Shown here piece by piece: positions 61,544 through 64,000 of a DNA stretch of 64,000 nucleotides (positions are counted from its first letter, which is position 1; each line of letters begins with the position of its first letter). The stretch comes from Heliobacterium mobile (lineage in GTDB: Bacteria > Bacillota > Desulfitobacteriia > Heliobacteriales > Heliobacteriaceae). The notes under the pieces are model-generated. The model made no database searches and had not been told where the DNA came from. It saw only the letters and a list, made by a program, of their open reading frames with translations. A program made the translations under genes and the position numbers. The stretch lies in assembly GCF_009720735.1 (NCBI RefSeq), contig NZ_WNKU01000007.1:62001-126000 (forward strand), written 5' to 3'.

Positions 61544-63496
61544 TTAATCAAAAAAATATCGAAAGACTGTTTTGATCAGGGATAGGTTGCTGGGAACTGC
61601 TGATGGGCTTGTCCCATAGGGGATATGAGCAGGACAGTGCGAAGAAGGGGTTCCGGTACGAACCGCTGCTTTGCGTTGTCCTTTCTTTTTGGGCAATACT
61701 GGTTCCCTAGCAAGCGGTGGGCCTGAGGGCGGGGTTGGGGGGATTTTGTTCTCAATCCTTGGGACTGTAGATAGATCTTTCGTCCCATCAGGAACTGGAT
61801 CCGCTTTTGAGCCGGCATCGATTACCCGATCTGGTTCACGATCCCCTTCTTCATTATTGTTCTGCGTATCAATCGCCTCGTCCGCAGGTGAAAGGGATGG
61901 TTCCAGATGGACAGGGGCCGCCGAGTGATCTCTATCGGCATTAGCGAGAGCGTTTTTTAACAACCCCGATAGGGCAATATCCTGGCTGAGTTCTTCGGTA
62001 ATATTCTCCAGTCTTGTCGCTTCCGTGGTAAGCGATGCGTCCTCAGGCTCATCCTCAGACTCGGCATTACAAGGTAAGGGAACTTCAGCGACTTTGGATT
62101 TCGCAGAGGGTTCTTCGGCAGCGGTCTGCACGATTGTCTGAGCCGGAACGGCAGTTTTATCTCGGGTGTTTACCTGTGACGTTGCTGGACTAGACGAAGC
62201 CCTGCTTCGGTATTCGGTAGCTGTGATGATGGGAGCCTCAATAACTTGAAGGGATGTCAAACTATCTAGAATCATTACAGGCTTACCTTCATGGATGGTG
62301 GGAACTCCGGTGGCTCGAACCTTTTTACCGGAAAATTCTTCAACCAGGGCATTTCGGCGCAGCGTGTCGATCTGTTCCGACCATACCATCACAGAAAAAG
62401 TCTCTCTAGAAGGAAGGCCGAAATGAAAGAATATCTCTGGTCGGCGGAATCCTCGGTGGATACGAGAGATTCTTCCTACCACCTCAACGCGCTGGCCCAC
62501 ATGGGATAATAATGGTTCGGGCTCGGTGGCTTCCATCAGCGGATAGGAGCTTCGCATCGTGGCTGATGGTAGAGAAACGTTTTGTTGGGGAGGAAGTACA
62601 TAGTTTCGGGAGAGGAAATCGACCAAGCGTGGGATCTTTTCATATGGAAGCCGGCAAATCGCTTTAAACCGGTCGATGAGATGAGCGAGTTGGGGAAGCT
62701 CTTTCATCCGAGCAAGCAATTCCGACTGTTCAGGGTGGTGAAAATCATCCTGGCGAAAGAGGATGTTTTCACCGTCGGCAAACTGTCTCCATAGGATCGG
62801 CGAGAGGGCCGTCGCTGCCATGGCCAGATAGATGGCGATAGAAGAGAAGTTGTCCATGTTTTCATCATAATGGCCATCGCTGCGTAATGGGTGTTGGTAG
62901 TTGGGATGGCCCAAGTTAAGCGGTCCCAGGCTGGATAAGTCGGAGACATACATCCCATCATAACCGATGAGATGCAGGTTCCCATCATGAACGATGATGT
63001 TGCCGTGCTGCAGATCGCCATGGGCTGCACCCAGTTTATTCAACTGGACGATGAGCTGCAAAAAAGCCTTGGGCAATTGCTGCAGCACAGCCCGTTGGGA
63101 TAAGTTTTTTTCGATGTAATCATGAAGCAGGTCTCCGTCGATCCAAGGCATTTTGACGATGGGATACCATTGGCCGCCGACACAAATGCCCTTTTTCAAC
63201 CATTCAGAGGGTACAAAAAGTTTGCCGAGCTTCTCTCTCATGAGCAGCCGAATCACTTGTAGGCGGTGTTCCAAACTCGGTATCTCTTGCAAATAACATC
63301 GAACGGCCCAGCCTGTCTGTGGTCGGTAGAAGTGAAAGGTGGTCGTATAGCCCCCTGAGTATAGCTTCGGTCGACCCAAGGGAGTTCGTTCCACGAAACA
63401 GCTTCGAAGTTCACGGTCCTCAAAGGCATTTCGTAGATCTTCTACCGATTCTAAATATTCACGTCCTCGCGGAAATGGCATATTGAACATCTCCAT
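61544..63496 (-). CDS. protein-kinase-like protein with OB-fold and proline-rich tail
   Basis: 650 aa. Residues 40-320 form a kinase-like fold: catalytic loop HGDLQHGN (159-166), metal-binding YDG in LIGYDGMYV (178-181) replacing DFG, and AVRCY where VAIK is expected, so the beta-3 lysine is Arg. Residues about 330-420 fit an OB fold (VGQRVEVVGRISRIHRG, KVRATGVP). The rest is acidic, Ser/Thr/Pro-rich and probably disordered. Similar kinases occur with vWA-domain proteins. ATG 63496 is eight bases from AGGGGAA; ATG 63526 is an alternative overlapping the upstream gene. Confidence 0.75.
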   Translation of the reverse strand: MEMFNMPFPRGREYLESVEDLRNAFEDRELRSCFVERTPLGRPKLYSGGYTTTFHFYRPQTGWAVRCYLQEIPSLEHRLQVIRLLMREKLGKLFVPSEWLKKGICVGGQWYPIVKMPWIDGDLLHDYIEKNLSQRAVLQQLPKAFLQLIVQLNKLGAAHGDLQHGNIIVHDGNLHLIGYDGMYVSDLSSLGPLNLGHPNYQHPLRSDGHYDENMDNFSSIAIYLAMAATALSPILWRQFADGENILFRQDDFHHPEQSELLARMKELPQLAHLIDRFKAICRLPYEKIPRLVDFLSRNYVLPPQQNVSLPSATMRSSYPLMEATEPEPLLSHVGQRVEVVGRISRIHRGFRRPEIFFHFGLPSRETFSVMVWSEQIDTLRRNALVEEFSGKKVRATGVPTIHEGKPVMILDSLTSLQVIEAPIITATEYRSRASSSPATSQVNTRDKTAVPAQTIVQTAAEEPSAKSKVAEVPLPCNAESEDEPEDASLTTEATRLENITEELSQDIALSGLLKNALANADRDHSAAPVHLEPSLSPADEAIDTQNNNEEGDREPDRVIDAGSKADPVPDGTKDLSTVPRIENKIPPTPPSGPPLAREPVLPKKKGQRKAAVRTGTPSSHCPAHIPYGTSPSAVPSNLSLIKTVFRYFFD

Positions 63497-63513
63497 CTTG
63501 GCTTTTCCCCTGA

Positions 63514-63999
63514 TTACATACGCCAACGGCTCACTTCAGTCTTGCTGGGAGCTTCCCGATCCTGAGCGATGGCCGTCTCGACGGCTGCAGCGCCAAAATC
63601 GATTTCTTCGATCATCTCCATCTCCATCTCGTCAAGGCGCAGGCAAAAACCGTCTACGTCAGCTTCAATGGCGAAGTCATTGATAGAGGCGAGGAACGTT
63701 TCTTCCTCTTTTTTACCGACGACGAATTCTTTCACTAGATTACGGGCTCGTTCTGGGAGAGAGCGGACGCACATCAGGGTGTAAAGAAGCATCTGATCGC
63801 TTTTCGCCCAATCGACATAACCACGATAATGGCAGCGACCTAGGCCGGGGTATCTCGTCTTCAACTCATCCGATAATGTTTCCATGTTGTTGATCAAGTG
63901 GCTGCCGTTTTTCGTAACCGCCAGATATAGTCCGGCTACAGTCTTGCGGAAATCGAAGCCGTCGCTGAGTGGATTGTTGCCTTCGATCGTTTGGAGGAC
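63514..63999 (-). CDS. hypothetical partner of the kinase (partial, N-terminus outside window)
   Basis: 161 residues are visible, open to the window edge. The segment includes GFDFRKTVAGLYLAVTKNG, a tyrosine and tryptophan-rich turn CHYRGYVDWAKSD, and an acidic tail of Glu/Met repeats. I cannot assign a fold; a vWA domain is possible but the MIDAS motif would be outside the window. The stop lies 17 bp before the kinase start, so the two genes form one unit. Confidence 0.6.
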   Translation of the reverse strand, partial: VLQTIEGNNPLSDGFDFRKTVAGLYLAVTKNGSHLINNMETLSDELKTRYPGLGRCHYRGYVDWAKSDQMLLYTLMCVRSLPERARNLVKEFVVGKKEEETFLASINDFAIEADVDGFCLRLDEMEMEMIEEIDFGAAAVETAIAQDREAPSKTEVSRWRM

Positions 64000-64000
64000 T

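Overview
The window looks like a mesophilic or moderately thermophilic, spore-forming, anaerobic Firmicute of the Clostridia, probably close to the Heliobacteriaceae/Peptococcaceae. The evidence is strong Shine-Dalgarno sites with many GTG and TTG starts, Bacillus-type synteny (tsaE-tsaB-rimI..tsaD..rex; polA-mutM-ytaF-coaE; acpS-nnr-CBS-alr-ndoAI-ndoA), an NAD-linked FdhA/NuoEF formate dehydrogenase and pyruvoyl-type arginine decarboxylase. The genus is an inference; no 16S rRNA is present.

Layout. 0-5.8 kb: tail of a small heat-shock protein, a BirA-regulated bioY-bioD unit, a soluble PocR-type chemoreceptor (-), and a DUF4367 protein with an ABC transporter. 6-11 kb: a large SWIM-like protein, then a minus-strand operon of an ATP-grasp ligase of the glutathionylspermidine-synthase class, DUF350, a Ser/Gly-rich lipoprotein and an unknown protein. 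11-15.3 kb (-): rpsF-rpsR, and csoR-copA-copZ copper resistance with a MITE-like element inserted between csoR and copA. 15.7-25.4 kb: RsbW-like kinase, cheW, acpS, nnr, CBS, alr, ndoAI/ndoA, glutamine-amidotransferase-like hydrolase, HD-GYP, asparaginase, amidohydrolase. 25.5-36.4 kb: Spo0F-like regulator, UDG, the tsa cluster interrupted by C1/methyl-transfer genes and by a small ORF with an in-frame TGA (candidate selenoprotein), an intergenic DnaA-box cluster, UPF0173, PadR, rex, MTHFS. 36.4-41.7 kb: NuoE-NuoF-FdhA. 42-53.7 kb: polA-mutM, ABC-F, ytaF-coaE-transglycosylase, DUF421, GT2, polyamine genes. 53.8-54.6 kb: five tRNAs in two groups. 54.8-64 kb: small Cys-containing ORFs, an orphan PglX methyltransferase, an alpha/beta hydrolase whose nucleophile serine is replaced, an FAH-family enzyme and a kinase-OB-fold protein.

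The strongest unexpected signal is at 30.6-30.95 kb: a 98-codon ORF with one in-frame TGA at codon 32, followed 26 nt later by the loop of a perfect 7-bp hairpin with a GGTCC loop (bacterial SECIS geometry). Its promoter carries a palindrome resembling the csoR operator at 15.3 kb. Other points worth following are the DnaA-box cluster at 32.8-33.1 kb, a 45-aa CxxCxxCxxC peptide with its own promoter and terminator, and the ATP-grasp/DUF350 operon.
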